Under the pieces are notes generated by a model. That model did no database searches. It was not told the origin of the DNA and worked only from the letters and a program-made list of their open reading frames with translations. 7,203 nucleotides of DNA. Source: an uncultured delta proteobacterium (GTDB lineage: Bacteria > Desulfobacterota > Syntrophorhabdia > Syntrophorhabdales > Syntrophorhabdaceae). The position numbers and the translations under genes are program-made. The number at the start of each line of letters is the position of its first letter. Position 1 is the stretch's first letter. The stretch spans positions 1-7,203 of the forward strand of contig CAIQJW010000109.1 in the NCBI GenBank assembly GCA_903872255.1. The letters are read 5' to 3'. Positions 1 to 6,324 of this stretch are shown in pieces.

Positions 1-6
1 AAAACC

Positions 7-864
7 ATGAAAAAACCGGTCATTATCATCCTGATGTGCTGCATGTTCATGGGTTTGTGCATTGCGGGCAGCGTATATGCCGCCCAGCAGGCCGGTTATA
101 TATTCGACATTCAGGGAACGGCCCAGCTCACGAATGCAGAAGGCAGAAAGATCGTCCTTAAAAAGGGGGAACATCTTCTCTATGCGGTGAAGGAAGGCGA
201 CCGGATAAAGGTTGAAAAGGGAAAGGTCGTTATCGCCTCGTTGAAAGACAACAGGGGCTACGAGATAGGGAATAATTCCGAGGCTGTAGCAAAGCCCGGG
301 GCTATAGTGGCCATCAGGGGATCGGTTTCGGAACTTAAGGGCCTGCATGCGCCGGGAAAGGCGGGATCGGGGTCCATGGGCGGATTTGTGGTCCGCGGCA
401 CGAGGCCGTGCATCCGGGCATTGTCTCCGGTAAGTACCGCCGTCATAAGCACGAACCCGAGATTGAGCTGGGAAAATAAATGCCCGGGAGATAAAGGGGT
501 GACAGTCAAGATAATATCGGGAGACAATGTTGTTTTCAGCGGGCAAACCCGGGAAGACTCGCTCGCGGTACCGGAAAATATCCTCGGATATGACAAAGAA
601 TACCGGTGGATAGTCGATTCGGGGAAGGTCAACAATGTCTCGGGAGGCGTCTTTTCAATCCCCGCCGCCGAAGAGGCCCGCGAGTTGGCGAGGCAGATAT
701 CCCGGTTCGAGGAACAGAAGGGGGACATGTCATTTTATCTTTCCTACGTATTTTTTCTGATCGATAACAACCTTAACGACCTCGCGCGAACCCAGATAAA
801 TACGCTAAAAAATGAATATCCCGATAATGAATACTTGAAAAAGATGGAAGAAAGCATCAAATAA
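7..864 (+). CDS. Exported FecR-like domain protein with helical C-terminus
   Basis: A 285-residue protein that probably acts in the periplasm. Residues 1-25 look like a Sec signal peptide: MKK, a hydrophobic core at about 5-20, and a VYA|A cleavage site after residue 25. There is no proper lipobox. Residues about 30-110 resemble the FecR-type beta domain: a DIQGTAQL strand, then EGDRIKVEKGKVVIASLKD, the usual 'GD.I...G...V.L' pattern. Residues about 140-218 look like a beta-sandwich module (PRLSWE at 151-156, EYRWIVDSG at 198-206), as in exported FecR proteins with a fibronectin-like or DUF928-like segment. C135 and C159 could form a disulfide. Residues about 220-285 are predicted helical and TPR-like. 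The start is the only ATG before the signal peptide; its ribosome binding site lies outside the window. The radical SAM gene follows after 5 nt, suggesting one transcript. The FecR-like assignment is by pattern only, and the function is unknown. It is not a classical FecR, since no sigma factor or TonB receptor gene is seen. Confidence 0.75.
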   Translation: MKKPVIIILMCCMFMGLCIAGSVYAAQQAGYIFDIQGTAQLTNAEGRKIVLKKGEHLLYAVKEGDRIKVEKGKVVIASLKDNRGYEIGNNSEAVAKPGAIVAIRGSVSELKGLHAPGKAGSGSMGGFVVRGTRPCIRALSPVSTAVISTNPRLSWENKCPGDKGVTVKIISGDNVVFSGQTREDSLAVPENILGYDKEYRWIVDSGKVNNVSGGVFSIPAAEEARELARQISRFEEQKGDMSFYLSYVFFLIDNNLNDLARTQINTLKNEYPDNEYLKKMEESIK

Positions 865-869
865 TCCTG

Positions 870-2423
870 ATGGGAATATCCATTAATTCCGCAAAAAATT
901 CAAGGCCGATCCTTATTAACCCGCCCGTTGCCAAGTCCTGCGAGCTGCCTGCGGGCATATCGAGGCTTGCCGGTGCGCTCGAGTCTTCCGGCCATGCATG
1001 CGCAGTCGTCGATATGAATATTGAAGGGATGCTCTGGCTTCTTCGCCATGCAAAACCGGGGGATGACGCCTGGTCTTCCAGGGCAGGCCGGAACATCGCC
1101 CGGAACCTCGGAGCGCTCAGGGATAAAAAGACGTACCTCAATTTCGACAGGTACAAAAGATGCGTCAATGATATTAATCGCCTGCTTCACAAGGCCTCAT
1201 CCGGCTTGACCCGGATCAGCCTTTCCGATTACGATGACAGGAGTCTGTCTCCGCTTAAGAGCAATGACCTCCTGGAAGCGGCAAGCTATCCCGAAAACAA
1301 TCCCTTTTATGCCTATTTTTCCGCACGCATCCGGGAAATGCTCGCCGAGCACGATCCGCCGTTTATCGGCTTTTCACTTACCTATCTCAGCCAGGCATTG
1401 ACGACATTTGCCGCAATGGGGTTCGTCAGGGCCGAGTACCCGTTATCGAAGATCGTACTTGGCGGGGCGCTCGTAACATCTTGGATGAGCAACTCGTCCG
1501 TTGACATAAATTTCGACGGGCTCGTCGACCACATTGTAGCGGGGCCGGGAGAGGCGTTCCTTCTTGATCTGCTTGGTTTGCAGCATGAGAGCACGATATC
1601 TTCGACATATGCCTATGATGTATTTCCCTGCGCCGACTACCTTGCGCCCGGAATGATAATGCCCTACAGCACATCGACCGGGTGTTATTATGGAAGATGC
1701 AGTTTCTGTCCCGAAACGGCCGAGGGAAACGCATATTATCAGTTAAACCCTTGCCTGGCAGTGAAAGAGATCGGCCGTCTTGCCCGCGAGAAGGATCCGG
1801 CGCTCATCCATATTGTCGATAATGCGATAAGTCCGGCTGTTCTCAAGGCGCTTATCAAGGAGCCCCCCGGCAGTCCGTGGTATGGCTTCGTCCGAATGAC
1901 GAAAGAGCTCACCGATCCCGATTTTTGCGCGCATCTCAAAGACTCCGGATGCGTGATGCTCAAGATCGGCGTCGAGTCGGGGGACCAGGACGTGCTTGAT
2001 GCCATGCGCAAAGGTATAAATATAAGAGATGTCTCACGGGGATTGCGTGCCCTTTCTGAAGCAGGCATCGGGACGTATATTTATCTTCTTTTCGGGACCC
2101 CGTGGGAAAACGAGCCGTCTGCCGGACGGACCCTTGAATTTATAGTGGAGCATAGTTCATATATACATTATCTCAACCTGGCTATTTTCAATCTTCCGCA
2201 TTACAGTCCCGATGCAAAGGGCTTGGGGCAGAAGGCATTCTACGGCGGCGACCTGTCGTTTTATACCGATTTCGTGCATCCCCTGGGGTGGGACCGGAAA
2301 AAAGTAAGGCACTTTCTGGACAGGGTGTTTACCCGGCATCCCGCCGTGCGTCAGATCGTCAAAAGGCAGCCTCCTTACTTCACATCGAATCACGCGGCAT
2401 TTTTCATGGATACTTTCTATTGA
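870..2423 (+). CDS. B12-binding-type radical SAM protein
   Basis: A 517-residue cytosolic iron-sulfur enzyme of unknown substrate. Residues about 12-50 (ILINPPV, then a helix, then HACAVVDMN) and 163-235 (PFIGFSLTYLSQ, KIVLGGALVTS, DHIVAGPGEAFLLDLLG) form the Rossmann-like half typical of cobalamin-binding radical SAM proteins. The DxHxxG cobalamin motif is not visible, which is common in this class. The cluster motif is C272-YYGR-C277-SF-C280, a CX4CX2C spacing rather than the usual CX3CX2C. Later core motifs are present: HIVDNAI at 314-320, KIGVESGDQDVLDAMRKG at 365-382, and YLLFGTPWENE at 405-415. The stretch at about 55-145 is an extra, mostly helical insert within the N-terminal half. 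The start sits 5 nt after the preceding stop; only a weak purine stretch (GGAAGAAAG, about 845-853, inside the upstream gene) is available for ribosome binding, so translation may be coupled. Known relatives include methyltransferases, ring-forming enzymes and peptide-modifying enzymes. No precursor peptide gene is seen beside it. Confidence 0.88.
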   Translation: MGISINSAKNSRPILINPPVAKSCELPAGISRLAGALESSGHACAVVDMNIEGMLWLLRHAKPGDDAWSSRAGRNIARNLGALRDKKTYLNFDRYKRCVNDINRLLHKASSGLTRISLSDYDDRSLSPLKSNDLLEAASYPENNPFYAYFSARIREMLAEHDPPFIGFSLTYLSQALTTFAAMGFVRAEYPLSKIVLGGALVTSWMSNSSVDINFDGLVDHIVAGPGEAFLLDLLGLQHESTISSTYAYDVFPCADYLAPGMIMPYSTSTGCYYGRCSFCPETAEGNAYYQLNPCLAVKEIGRLAREKDPALIHIVDNAISPAVLKALIKEPPGSPWYGFVRMTKELTDPDFCAHLKDSGCVMLKIGVESGDQDVLDAMRKGINIRDVSRGLRALSEAGIGTYIYLLFGTPWENEPSAGRTLEFIVEHSSYIHYLNLAIFNLPHYSPDAKGLGQKAFYGGDLSFYTDFVHPLGWDRKKVRHFLDRVFTRHPAVRQIVKRQPPYFTSNHAAFFMDTFY

Positions 2424-2441
2424 TTTTCATCTCGGTATCGC

Positions 2442-2450
2442 TGTTATAAT
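2442..2450 (+). promoter_or_regulatory. Extended -10 promoter for the permease gene
   Basis: TGTTATAAT at 2442-2450 is a perfect extended -10 element (TGn followed by TATAAT). A weak -35 candidate, TTGATT at 2420-2425, overlaps the stop codon of the radical SAM gene, with a long 19-nt spacer. Transcription would begin at about 2456-2459, on top of the permease ATG at 2459. This is inferred from sequence only. Confidence 0.5.
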
Positions 2451-2458
2451 GACACATT

Positions 2459-3298
2459 ATGAAAGCACTCCTTAAACGCACGGTCCGGCATCACCTGGCA
2501 TTGATAGGGCTCATTATTCTTATTCCCATGTTCTTCTGCGCTGTCTTTGCACCGCTCATAGCTCCCAACGACCCTGTCGAACCTGACATAAAGAACATAT
2601 TGTCGGCGCCCTCGCTATCCCATCCCTTCGGGACGGATACACTTGGCAGGGATGTTTTTTCACGGGTTCTTTACGGCACCCGCATATCGCTTCTCGTCGG
2701 TTTCGTATCTGTCGGCATTGCCATTCTTATCGGACTCATCCTCGGCGCCATTTCGGGGTATTTCGGCGGTATAGTCGACGAGATAATAATGCGGTTTGTT
2801 GACCTCATGATGTGCTTCCCGACATTTTTTCTCATACTTGCCGTAATTGCCGTTCTTGAGCCGAGCATCTGGAACATCATGATCGTTATCGGCCTTACGA
2901 GCTGGATGGGCACCGCCCGGCTGGTAAGGGCCGAGATACTCGGCATCAAGGGCAAGGAATATGTCATGGCTGCGAAGGCGCAGGGGTTCGGTTCGCTGCG
3001 CATCATCTTCCGTCATGTCCTGCCGAACGCCGTCACGCCCGTATATGTCGTTGCCACGCTCGGGATCGGAGGGGCCATATTGACGGAATCCGCGCTTTCA
3101 TTCCTCGGTATCGGCGTCCAGCCGCCAACCCCCAGCTGGGGAAACATACTGACACAGGCAAAGGACAACATCGAGGTTGCCTGGTGGCTCTCCGTCTACC
3201 CCGGCCTCGCTATTTTCCTCACCGTCATGGGCTACAATCTCCTCGGCGAAGGCCTCCGCGACATCTTCGACCCCCGCCGAAAAGGGTTAGGGGCGTAG
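2459..3298 (+). CDS. ABC transporter permease, DppC/OppC family
   Basis: A 279-residue inner-membrane permease, normal length for the DppC/OppC subunit of dipeptide, oligopeptide or nickel importers. The first membrane segment is at about 12-34. It is followed by the family signature HPFGTDTLGRDVFSRVLYGT at 55-74, then hydrophobic segments at about 77-100, 115-133, 138-150, 194-217 and 244-264. The cytoplasmic coupling (EAA) loop is intact at 167-190 (EYVMAAKAQGFG, then RHVLPN). The C-terminus has the usual YNLLGEGLRDIFDPR at 259-273. In complete systems it pairs with a DppB-type permease, two ATPases and a solute-binding protein. None is found on either side: a radical SAM gene lies upstream and a terminator plus convergent genes lie downstream. 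No Shine-Dalgarno sequence precedes the ATG, and the nearby promoter suggests a leaderless message. The substrate cannot be told from this subunit alone. The gene looks intact, not decayed. Confidence 0.93.
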   Translation: MKALLKRTVRHHLALIGLIILIPMFFCAVFAPLIAPNDPVEPDIKNILSAPSLSHPFGTDTLGRDVFSRVLYGTRISLLVGFVSVGIAILIGLILGAISGYFGGIVDEIIMRFVDLMMCFPTFFLILAVIAVLEPSIWNIMIVIGLTSWMGTARLVRAEILGIKGKEYVMAAKAQGFGSLRIIFRHVLPNAVTPVYVVATLGIGGAILTESALSFLGIGVQPPTPSWGNILTQAKDNIEVAWWLSVYPGLAIFLTVMGYNLLGEGLRDIFDPRRKGLGA

Positions 3299-3335
3299 AA
3301 AAAAACCCCCGGACTGTTGGCCCGGGGTTTTTATT
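3299..3335. terminator. Bidirectional intrinsic terminator
   Basis: AAAAACCCC at 3301-3309 pairs perfectly with GGGGTTTTT at 3324-3332. After one C-C mismatch, GG at 3311-3312 can pair with CC at 3321-3322, closing an 8-nt loop. The stem is preceded by a run of seven A and followed by a run of T, so it has a U-tract in both directions. It lies between two convergent stop codons (3298 and 3348) and should end both the permease and the BcrB-like transcripts. Confidence 0.9.
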
Positions 3336-3347
3336 GTTAAGTTTCGG

Positions 3348-4586
3348 TTATGCTACTGCGGTCTTCTGTGCGAGGCCGAGCCTGTCGAGAGTTTCGAAAT
3401 ATGCTTCTATCCGTGTCCGGACCTGGGACTCTGCGTAAAAACGCTGATCGCCCATATCGCTTTCAAAAACGAGAGCGGGGATCCCGGTCCTCTTCGTCAG
3501 GATGTCCTTCAGGGTCGGGACGGCAAATGAGACAGCCTTGCAGCTCCTGTTCATGAACATGATCATTGAGTTCATCGAATATTTATTGAAAAGCTCCATT
3601 GCCATGTCGGCCCTGTCCTCGATCGTGGAGTTAGAGAAACGGTTGACGTAATTCTCGGCAAGGGTTTCAAGCGGGTCTTTGTTGAGATCGAAATCGAAGC
3701 TCCATGCATGTACGTAGAGTGACGTAAGGATAACGCCGCCATATGAACCGAGGAGCTTTGCGTGGTCGCTGAACTTAAACCAGACCGGCAGGTTTTCCCA
3801 GTACAGGCGGTATTTTTCCTGGTCTTTGGGAAGAACGCCAATACCCTGGTCGACCTTCGCCTGGATCTCGTCACAGAGCGTCTGGTAGTAATCGACGCAT
3901 TCCTGCGTGCCCCTGCGGTAAACGGCGATCGCCATGCCGATAAGTTCATCGAAGATGCTGATCGGTGACGGCTTGTACTGCGCCATGTCGAGGAATTTCT
4001 TATACAGGATGCTGGAGGCTGCGGAGTATTTCATGACCTCTTTAAGCCGGTCATAATCGAATTTTCTCTTCGTCTGGACTTCGAGGAACCCGATAAGTTC
4101 CTTGAGCTGAAGGACGCAGTATTTAACGATTTCCTTGCGGGCTTCTTTGTTCATGATGTGTTCCGGCGTATCGAAGACAAAAACAGGAAGATCGCCTTTG
4201 CGCGCAAGGACCTGGAACCATTTTGTCAATGTAAAGCACTGGGCATTACAGGCGAGAAAAAGATCCGGGTCGGGGATGCCCTTCGTTACGGTCACACCGG
4301 TCTTGCGGTATCCCAGGTCGCTTCGGGCGTAGGCACACAGGTGGCTCGTGTAACCCATGCTTTCGACCGCAGAGCAGAGTTCCACGCCCTTTTTGGCCGT
4401 CAGGTTAGCGACGGCGTGGTTTTCGGGATAGATAGGCACGATATCGTGGGCAACGAAGATCTCTACGGGAGAGATCGCCGTTGTATAGCCGACGAGCTTG
4501 CCGTTATCATGAGCATGGAAGGCATCTTCCATATATTCGTCGGTGATCTTTCTGGATAGTTGTTTTGATGTCAGCTTTTCGCTCAT
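3348..4586 (-). CDS. 2-hydroxyacyl-CoA dehydratase / benzoyl-CoA reductase family, BcrB-like subunit
   Basis: A 412-residue cytosolic subunit of the HgdB/BcrB superfamily. These enzymes use [4Fe-4S] clusters and ATP-driven single-electron transfer either to remove water from (R)-2-hydroxyacyl-CoA or to reduce aromatic acyl-CoA rings. The N-terminal pattern KLVGYTTAISPVEIFVAHDIVPIYPENHAV at about 30-59 matches BcrB-type proteins more closely than HgdA/HgdB. Candidate cluster-ligand cysteines at family positions are C84 (HLCAYARSDLG), C117 (NAQCFT) and C349 (NRSCKAVS). FESDMGDQR at 374-382 is the typical C-terminal motif. The ATG overlaps the stop of the upstream partner (ATGA at 4583-4586) and is preceded by GGGGGAG (complement of 4591-4597) 4 nt away, so the two are probably translationally coupled in equal amounts. 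The length is close to family norm. No activator ATPase or ferredoxin gene follows. The substrate is not determined. Confidence 0.87.
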   Translation of the reverse strand: MSEKLTSKQLSRKITDEYMEDAFHAHDNGKLVGYTTAISPVEIFVAHDIVPIYPENHAVANLTAKKGVELCSAVESMGYTSHLCAYARSDLGYRKTGVTVTKGIPDPDLFLACNAQCFTLTKWFQVLARKGDLPVFVFDTPEHIMNKEARKEIVKYCVLQLKELIGFLEVQTKRKFDYDRLKEVMKYSAASSILYKKFLDMAQYKPSPISIFDELIGMAIAVYRRGTQECVDYYQTLCDEIQAKVDQGIGVLPKDQEKYRLYWENLPVWFKFSDHAKLLGSYGGVILTSLYVHAWSFDFDLNKDPLETLAENYVNRFSNSTIEDRADMAMELFNKYSMNSMIMFMNRSCKAVSFAVPTLKDILTKRTGIPALVFESDMGDQRFYAESQVRTRIEAYFETLDRLGLAQKTAVA

Positions 4587-5716
4587 AATGCTCCCCCTTT
4601 GAGAGATTCGAAGAAAGCCTGCGCTCTTGTCAGGATGTGGGACAGTGACACGGTCTGATACTCCGTGTCCAGAACATGCATCGGTATCCCTTCTTTCTTG
4701 ATCGCGTTCTTGAGATCCGGCAGATCATATTCCTGCGATTCGCAGAACTCAATATGAACATAGATAATCGCACTTGCTTTCATATCATAGTAGAGCTTCT
4801 TCACTTCTTCGAAATTCTTGTAAACATTGTCATGAATGGGTGAAAAGAATCCCAGGTTGAAATGCCTGTCCGCCAGGGCATCAACGAGGTTGCCATCGAG
4901 TGATACGGCTCCCCGGAGGTACCGCGTACCGTCAACCAGGGTATCGCCGACGATGTTGAGCTTCAGTTCGTCGAAGATGTCGAACACCTCGGGCGGATCG
5001 CAGGTGATACCAACGAGGACAATATCGGTTAAGCTCTTGCTTTTCTCCAGTTTGAGCCCATCTTTAATGGCCTTCAGGCTCTTGTTGAATTCTGCCTTAT
5101 CGACCTGCATTGAAAGTTTCATCATGGCGAAAAACTCCAGGTTTGTAATGGTCCCGGGGTTGTTTCTTTTGATCTCGTAAAGCTCGCCGAGAATCTTCCT
5201 GTTCTCGTTGTATATCGCGATGGATGCGGCGAGCGCATCATTGCTCAGCGTTTTTCCCGTCCACTTGCCAAGCGAGGAGATGAGGCGTTCTATCTCCTCC
5301 TTGACCCAATAATGGGCGCTCGGCCTGTCGGCCTGACGGGGCGCAAGGTAACTCTCGACATACTTTTCCGGAAAACTGATCCGCCATATGTCAGAAAGGT
5401 GCTGCGTTGTATCACAGACTTGCGGCAGAACAAAACCGCTGAAGAGATCGCCCTCGTAGCTCAATGCCAGTTCGAGATTGCTCCGGGCGAGCGAACACGC
5501 ATTGTCGGGAAGATGGCTTGCGGCCTTCTTTAAGGGTTTATGAGTACCAAGAAGCGTGACGGGGAGGAGATCGTACGCATGGATCACCTCTTGAGGAACG
5601 TCGGCGATGGTACTCCCTACTACTTTCTTTCCAGTATCTCTAGTCCATTGACGTATGGAAGGATACGGATCCCTGGCGAGTGTAACAACATCTTTCAGAT
5701 TTAGACTTTCCCACAT
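4583..5716 (-). CDS. 2-hydroxyacyl-CoA dehydratase / benzoyl-CoA reductase family, BcrC-like subunit
   Basis: A 377-residue partner of the BcrB-like protein, similar in length to BcrC. The order C then B on the transcript matches the bcrCBAD order known from denitrifying benzoate degraders. Family features: VPQEVIHAYDLLPVTLLG at 40-57, then three cysteines at cluster-ligand positions, C74 (NACSLARSNLE), C101 (PQVCDTTQHL) and C325 (HIEFCESQEYDLP). GDTLVDGTRY at 257-266 corresponds to the usual 'DDL..GSRY' stretch in altered form. The chosen ATG at 5716 has a strong ribosome site, GGAGG (complement of 5721-5725), 4 nt upstream. A GTG at 5746 would add 10 residues, but it would place that ribosome site inside the coding region and lies at or upstream of the predicted transcription start, so I reject it. 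The reaction could be dehydration of a 2-hydroxyacyl-CoA or reduction of an aryl-CoA. Confidence 0.86.
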   Translation of the reverse strand: MWESLNLKDVVTLARDPYPSIRQWTRDTGKKVVGSTIADVPQEVIHAYDLLPVTLLGTHKPLKKAASHLPDNACSLARSNLELALSYEGDLFSGFVLPQVCDTTQHLSDIWRISFPEKYVESYLAPRQADRPSAHYWVKEEIERLISSLGKWTGKTLSNDALAASIAIYNENRKILGELYEIKRNNPGTITNLEFFAMMKLSMQVDKAEFNKSLKAIKDGLKLEKSKSLTDIVLVGITCDPPEVFDIFDELKLNIVGDTLVDGTRYLRGAVSLDGNLVDALADRHFNLGFFSPIHDNVYKNFEEVKKLYYDMKASAIIYVHIEFCESQEYDLPDLKNAIKKEGIPMHVLDTEYQTVSLSHILTRAQAFFESLKGGAL

Positions 5717-5748
5717 AACCCCTCCAGAAATGATGAAAAATTTCACAT

Positions 5749-5777
5749 ATTATATGAAGGTTCAATAATATTGTCAA
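5749..5777 (-). promoter_or_regulatory. Consensus sigma70 promoter of the BcrCB-like operon
   Basis: Read on the minus strand, TTGACA (complement of 5772-5777) is followed after exactly 17 nt by TATAAT (complement of 5749-5754). Both hexamers match consensus and the spacing is optimal. Transcription should start near 5742, giving a leader of about 26 nt that holds the GGAGG ribosome site for the ATG at 5716. No clear operator was seen around it. Confidence 0.85.
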
Positions 5778-5867
5778 GGTAAGTTTGGGAGAGAAAAACC
5801 CTTTAAATCAAGGCAAATTCACGTTTTACCCCGATTTATTTGAGACCCGGATGCGCCGGTTTTAAGG

Positions 5868-6185
5868 TCACATCGTTTCCCGTTTTACCCATGTCGCATA
5901 ATCATCGAATGCATCGCGGACCGGTATGGCAATGATTTCTGGTACTTCATAGGGATGCAGCTTCCTTATTGCCTCTTGTGCCTGGTGATACAGCGATTCT
6001 TTTGTCTTCATGACGCAATACCATTCATCAGTCTCCTCGACCCTGCCTTTCCAGCGATATATGCTCCGGATCGGCCCCGTGATCTGGCAGCACGCGACCA
6101 ATCTTTCCCCGACCAGTCGTCTGCCGATCTCCTCGGCCTTCTGACGGTCGTTTATCGTGGTGATTATTTGAATAATAGCAGGCAT
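5868..6185 (-). CDS. cutA: Divalent cation tolerance protein CutA
   Basis: A 105-residue protein of normal CutA1 length, belonging to the small trimeric, PII-like fold family. The signature regions are present: RLVACCQITGPIRSIYRWKG at 28-47, EWYCVMKT at 54-61, HPYEVPEIIAIPV at 77-89, and the C-terminal YATWVKRET at 96-104. In E. coli CutA was linked to copper tolerance; its biochemical role in most bacteria is unsettled. The ATG has AGGAGG (complement of 6190-6195) 4 nt upstream. It is transcribed away from maf. The BcrC-like gene lies downstream on the same strand after 151 bp but has its own strong promoter, so I treat cutA as a separate unit. No convincing terminator follows it. Confidence 0.95.
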   Translation of the reverse strand: MPAIIQIITTINDRQKAEEIGRRLVGERLVACCQITGPIRSIYRWKGRVEETDEWYCVMKTKESLYHQAQEAIRKLHPYEVPEIIAIPVRDAFDDYATWVKRETM

Positions 6186-6210
6186 GTCCCCTCCTTGTCC
6201 CCTGATCTCG

Positions 6211-6226
6211 GTGAAGCGTCCTTCAC
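6211..6226. repeat. Perfect 6-bp inverted repeat in the cutA-maf intergenic region
   Basis: GTGAAG at 6211-6216 and CTTCAC at 6221-6226 are exact reverse complements separated by CGTC. An ACGCGT palindrome overlaps its right end (6225-6230). It lies 26 nt upstream of the cutA ATG, so it could be a small hairpin in the cutA leader or a regulator site between the divergent genes. At this size it could also be chance. Confidence 0.35.
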
Positions 6227-6282
6227 GCGTGCGTGATTAACAATTTAACTTGAAATTATGGGAGATTTCATATATTTTTCTA

Positions 6283-6291
6283 TGCTACAAT
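6283..6291 (+). promoter_or_regulatory. Extended -10 promoter candidate for maf-yggS
   Basis: TGCTACAAT at 6283-6291 is an extended -10 element with one mismatch in the hexamer. No good -35 sits 17 nt upstream; TTGAAA at 6250-6255 is too far (30 nt) for this -10, though it could pair with TATTTT at 6273-6278. The predicted start at about 6298 leaves a 27-nt leader containing GAGG at 6316-6319, 5 nt before the maf ATG. Confidence 0.5.
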
Positions 6292-6324
6292 AGCGTCTAC
6301 ACGTTTTCAAGAAATGAGGTTGTT

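Noticed and set aside
258..728. Minus-strand open frame of 156 codons inside the FecR-like gene
   Set aside because: Lies wholly within a well-supported gene on the other strand, has no ribosome site or family motif, and its composition looks like a reverse-frame shadow.
3184..3438. Plus-strand open frame running from the permease gene across the terminator into the BcrB-like gene
   Set aside because: It crosses a strong intrinsic terminator and two well-supported genes, with a repetitive arginine/proline composition typical of an out-of-frame read.
5717..5746. GTG start 10 codons upstream for the BcrC-like gene
   Set aside because: The strong GGAGG site would lie inside the coding region and the predicted transcription start is at about 5742, at or downstream of this GTG.
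5794..5813. Possible cutA terminator on the minus strand (CCTT, 6-nt loop, AAGG, then a T run)
   Set aside because: The stem is only 4 bp and A/T-rich in part, too weak to call despite the T tract.
5830..5863. CCGG-loop-CCGG hairpin followed by TTTT on the plus strand after cutA
   Set aside because: Only a 4-bp stem, oriented for plus-strand transcription where no gene ends.
5822..5890. 10-bp direct repeat CGTTTTACCC at 5822-5831 and 5881-5890
   Set aside because: Only two short copies, the second inside the cutA coding region; no array, no associated gene, probably chance.
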